Source: Minisyncoccota bacterium (GTDB taxonomy: Bacteria > Patescibacteriota > Minisyncoccia > Phycocordibacterales > GCA-2747955). Taken from it: a DNA stretch of 10,736 nucleotides. This document shows, piece by piece, positions 8,971-10,736 of this stretch. The notes beneath the pieces are model-generated. The model worked only from the letters and a program-made list of their open reading frames with translations, did no database searches and had not been told where the DNA came from. A program made the translations under genes and the position numbers. Numbering within the stretch: position 1 is the first letter of the stretch; each line of letters begins with the position of its first letter. The DNA is taken from assembly GCA_023143935.1 (NCBI GenBank), contig JAGLGQ010000042.1, positions 1 through 10,736 of the forward strand, read 5' to 3'.

Positions 8971-9051
8971 AAATATAAAATATGTTGAGAATTTTAACAT
9001 ACTTATAATAAAAATTGAAATAATTTTTTAAATTAAAGTTTGGGAAATTTC

Positions 9052-9070
9052 TTACGAGCAAGGCTCGTAA
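9052..9070. repeat. Perfect 8-bp inverted repeat in the atp-tRNA intergenic region
   Basis: TTACGAGC (9052-9059) and GCTCGTAA (9063-9070) with a 3-base loop form a strong hairpin in a very AT-rich 180-bp gap. Neither strand has a T run after the stem, so it is not a normal terminator. On the minus strand it would lie in or near the leader of the ATP synthase operon. A minus-strand TTGCTC inside it, 18 bp before TTTAAT, could be part of a weak promoter. It may be an operator, a leader structure or the remnant of a repeat element. Confidence 0.5.
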
Positions 9071-9116
9071 AAAATTCATAAAAAAGGATAGAAAATATTT
9101 TTTGAAATAAAAAAAT

Positions 9117-9171
9117 TTGAATTTTTTATAATTTAATGTAAAATATTCTTATATTTGTTATATTTTATAAT
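9117..9171 (+). promoter_or_regulatory. Candidate tRNA-Phe promoter(s)
   Basis: TTGAAT (9117-9122), 16 bp, TAAAAT (9139-9144) would start transcription about 30 bases before the tRNA. A perfect TATAAT at 9166-9171, without a clear -35 box, would start about 5 bases before it. The surrounding DNA is almost pure A/T, so such matches are common by chance. Confidence 0.35.
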
Positions 9172-9181
9172 GAATATATTT

Positions 9182-9254
9182 GCTGAGATAGCTCAGTTGG
9201 TAGAGCACTTGATTGAAGCTCAAGGTGTCGGCAGTTCAAGTCTGCCTCTCAGCA
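9182..9254 (+). tRNA. tRNA-Phe (anticodon GAA)
   Basis: All arms pair: acceptor GCTGAGA/TCTCAGC; T8 A9; D stem GCTC/GAGC with loop AGTTGGTA; anticodon stem CTTGA/TCAAG around loop TTGAAGC, giving anticodon GAA; variable loop GTGTC; T stem GGCAG/CTGCC with loop TTCAAGT; discriminator A. The length is 73 nt. The 3' CCA is not encoded (CCC follows), so it must be added by a nucleotidyltransferase. A 61-codon frame across it is spurious. Confidence 0.97.
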
Positions 9255-9262
9255 CCCAAAAC

Positions 9263-9290
9263 AAACTACACATTTTGTGTAGTTTTTATT
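9263..9290 (+). terminator. Intrinsic terminator after tRNA-Phe
   Basis: A perfect 10-bp stem (AAACTACACA 9263-9272 / TGTGTAGTTT 9276-9285) has a 3-base loop and is followed by TTATTTT. It begins nine bases after the mature tRNA end, so the tRNA is a single-gene transcript. Confidence 0.8.
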
Positions 9291-9302
9291 TTAAGGAGAT
9301 GA

Positions 9303-9327
9303 GAGAAAAAGTGAATTTATTCACTTT
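9303..9327 (-). terminator. Possible minus-strand terminator between IS and tRNA
   Basis: An 8-bp inverted repeat, AAAGTGAA (9308-9315) / TTCACTTT (9320-9327), has a 4-base loop. Read on the minus strand, the stem runs into TTTTTCTCTC. It could stop transcripts leaving the insertion sequence toward the tRNA. The remaining bases up to 9393 show no convincing gene. Confidence 0.35.
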
Positions 9328-9393
9328 CGTGCAGATTTGAAAAGCGGAAGTATGTTTTGAATGATAATGAAAAACAATTGAGCTCGGGGAGAA

Positions 9394-10694
9394 TGAACTG
9401 ACCCCCTAAAAGTGTACTTATTAAAGCGCGAAGTTTTTTTCAAAAAGATATTCTCTGTAACATACAGGAGTCATCTTTTTTCTATTCCATTGCTTTCTTT
9501 GTTGATTATATTCTAACATATATTCTTCTATTAAATTAAACAAATCTTTAAAGTTTAACTTGTTGTATCCAACCTCATCTTTCATATGCCCAAAGAATGA
9601 TTCAATGGGTGCATTATCTACTGAATTTCCTTTTCTAGACATTGATTGAGTTATTGTAAGTCCTTTTAGTCTTTGATGATACTTAATATTTGTATATTGA
9701 AAACCTTGATCTGAATGTAAAAGTAATTTATTTAATTCTAGATCATTTTTTTGAAAATATATTTCTAAATTATCAATTGTATCCAACACTAATTTCAAAT
9801 CCATTGTTTTTGATAACTCCCAAGATAATATTTCTCCCGTAGCTAAATCTTTAACAACAGAAAGAAAGGCAAAAATTGAACTTTTTTGGTATTTTAGATA
9901 AGTAATATCTGTAGAAGCAAAAGTATATGGTGTTTTTTGTTTAAATTCCCTACTTAATATATTTTTAACAAACATATTCTCTTTATTTTTCTTTAACGTT
10001 ACTCTTGCTGGATTAACTTTTCTAATTTTAGCTTTCAATCCATACTTTTTCATTATTCTATATACTTGTTTATGGTTTTTGTATAAATCCATGGCTATTT
10101 GCCTATAACCCTTCTTTCCTTTCTTTTTTTCAAAGATTGTATTTATTTGTACAAAAAGACTAAAATCTTTTTCCTCTCTCTCATCTTTTTCATTGGTATA
10201 TTTGTAATATCCAGAACTTGATACTGAATAAAATTTTAATAATGTTTTTAAAGAAAAATTAGAATTTTCTTTTTTAACTTCATAAATAATTTCAAATTTT
10301 CTTTCTTTACTTCTTTTTAGTTTTAACTCTTTTCGGAGTAATGGAAAAAGCACTGATTCTTTTTTTAAGATAGCTACTTCTATTTCTAAGATTTTTAATT
10401 GTTCTTGGACTTTTTTAAATCTATTTGCCTTTGAACCTTTATTTTGCTTTCTCTTCCATGCAGAAATTGTTTTTGAGGCATAGTTTTCTTGATATTTTGA
10501 AATATCAATTTCAGAAAAAAGTTTTTTAAATATTTCTTTACCACTTGCTCCTTTTTTGTACATTTCTATTGCTTTTAATTTATTTTCAATATTAAATTTT
10601 TTCATATTATTTTACATATTTAATTTTGTAATTGTAACAAAAAAAGTAAATAAACTTCGCAATGTTTTTTGTCCACTTTTTGGGGGTCAGTTCA
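9394..10694 (-). mobile_element. Complete IS3-family (IS150-like) insertion sequence, 1301 bp
   Basis: Terminal inverted repeats begin 5'-TGAACTGACCCCC at 9394 and end as its complement at 10694, with the TG...CA ends of the family. The imperfect repeats extend 43 bp (9394-9436 and 10652-10694, 34 of 43 matching), with an inner conserved block GCGAAGTTT at the same distance on both sides. The left repeat includes the transposase stop codon. The size and a single DDE transposase inside agree. No target-site duplication is visible: the flanks read ...GAGAA and CGTCG.... The element lies between the tRNA-Phe and a GC-rich repeat at the window edge. Confidence 0.9.
9421..10605 (-). CDS. IS3-family DDE transposase, single continuous ORF, 394 aa
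   Basis: The enzyme cuts and joins the IS ends. Residues 1-55 carry the OrfA-type helix-turn-helix (KLKAIEMYKKGASGKEI ... KTISAWKRK). Residues 63-86 form a leucine-zipper-like coiled coil. A linker with SSSGYYKYTNEK (129-140) and the HTH_21-like region (to about 205) lead into the rve/integrase core. The catalytic triad is D233 (STDITYL), D299 (LHSDQGFQYTN) and E335 (NAPIESFFGHMKDE), spaced D-66-D-35-E, with K342 seven residues after the Glu. Most IS3 relatives split this protein into OrfA and OrfB joined by -1 frameshifting. Here it is one frame, although a run of seven A (10360-10366, codons K81-K82) lies where the frameshift site usually is. A TACAAT on the minus strand at 10636-10631 is a possible -10 box. 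All catalytic residues are intact, so it may be active. Confidence 0.95.
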   Translation of the reverse strand: MKKFNIENKLKAIEMYKKGASGKEIFKKLFSEIDISKYQENYASKTISAWKRKQNKGSKANRFKKVQEQLKILEIEVAILKKESVLFPLLRKELKLKRSKERKFEIIYEVKKENSNFSLKTLLKFYSVSSSGYYKYTNEKDEREEKDFSLFVQINTIFEKKKGKKGYRQIAMDLYKNHKQVYRIMKKYGLKAKIRKVNPARVTLKKNKENMFVKNILSREFKQKTPYTFASTDITYLKYQKSSIFAFLSVVKDLATGEILSWELSKTMDLKLVLDTIDNLEIYFQKNDLELNKLLLHSDQGFQYTNIKYHQRLKGLTITQSMSRKGNSVDNAPIESFFGHMKDEVGYNKLNFKDLFNLIEEYMLEYNQQRKQWNRKKMTPVCYREYLFEKNFAL

Positions 10695-10736
10695 CGTCGA
10701 GGTCCGATTTTCGTCCGCGTCGTGAGGTCCGATTTG
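10695..10736. repeat. GC-rich direct repeat at the right window edge
   Basis: GAGGTCCGATTT occurs at 10699-10710 and again at 10724-10735, 25 bp apart, each preceded by CGTCG. The 42 bases are 60% G+C, against about a quarter to 30% in the rest of the window. It may be the start of a longer repeat array cut by the window edge. No coding reading is convincing. Confidence 0.6.

Noticed and set aside
9155..9340. Plus-strand 61-codon reading frame across the tRNA region
   Set aside because: It is a translation of the tRNA-Phe and its terminator, a common false ORF.
9315..9401. Open frame of 28 codons ending inside the IS left repeat, as a possible gene interrupted by the IS
   Set aside because: It has a stop codon just upstream, no start codon with context, and no continuation on the far side of the IS.

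Overview
The window is very AT-rich, protein starts lack Shine-Dalgarno motifs, and genes are packed tightly. The NAD+-dependent DNA ligase has a partly lost zinc finger, and a compact pseudopilin cluster resembles the set often seen in Patescibacteria (Candidate Phyla Radiation, Parcubacteria-like). I infer a small-genome bacterium of that kind. No rRNA or other decisive taxonomic marker is present, so this is an inference. Stops are TAA (10) or TAG (2), never TGA, and no gene contains an in-frame TGA, so the standard bacterial code fits.

Left part (1-2077). A chromosome-partitioning ParB is read leftward and runs off the left edge. It has all the usual ParB parts plus a long acidic tail of at least 150 residues. 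Divergent from it across a 76-bp promoter region is a basic 229-residue protein I cannot identify. It ends 5 bp from the convergent end of ligA.

Middle (2078-7250, all minus strand). Five type IV prepilin-like genes (PilV-like copy 2, FimU/GspH-like, PilW/GspJ-like, PilV-like copy 1, PilX/GspK-like) are followed by ligA, mostly 6-16 bp apart. They look like the minor pilins that form the tip or priming complex of a type IV pilus. No major pilin, motor, peptidase or tip adhesin is in view. The two PilV-like genes come from a segmental duplication. The second copy is preceded by a decayed remnant of the pilW 3' end, and the copies share an 86-bp perfectly identical stretch.

Right-middle (7219-9000, minus strand). 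The membrane (F0) part of an F-type ATP synthase is encoded as atpZ-like, atpB (a), atpE (c) and atpF (b), ending in an intrinsic terminator. The F1 genes do not follow. Subunit c carries a Gln / Glu-Ser / Tyr pattern typical of sodium-binding c-rings.

Right (9001-10736). A short intergenic region holds a perfect 8-bp inverted repeat. It is followed by a plus-strand tRNA-Phe(GAA) with its own promoter candidate and terminator, then a complete IS3-family insertion sequence (1301 bp, 43-bp imperfect inverted repeats, one uninterrupted DDE transposase ORF). Beyond the IS the last 42 bases are abruptly GC-rich and hold a direct repeat. No CRISPR array or defence system was found.
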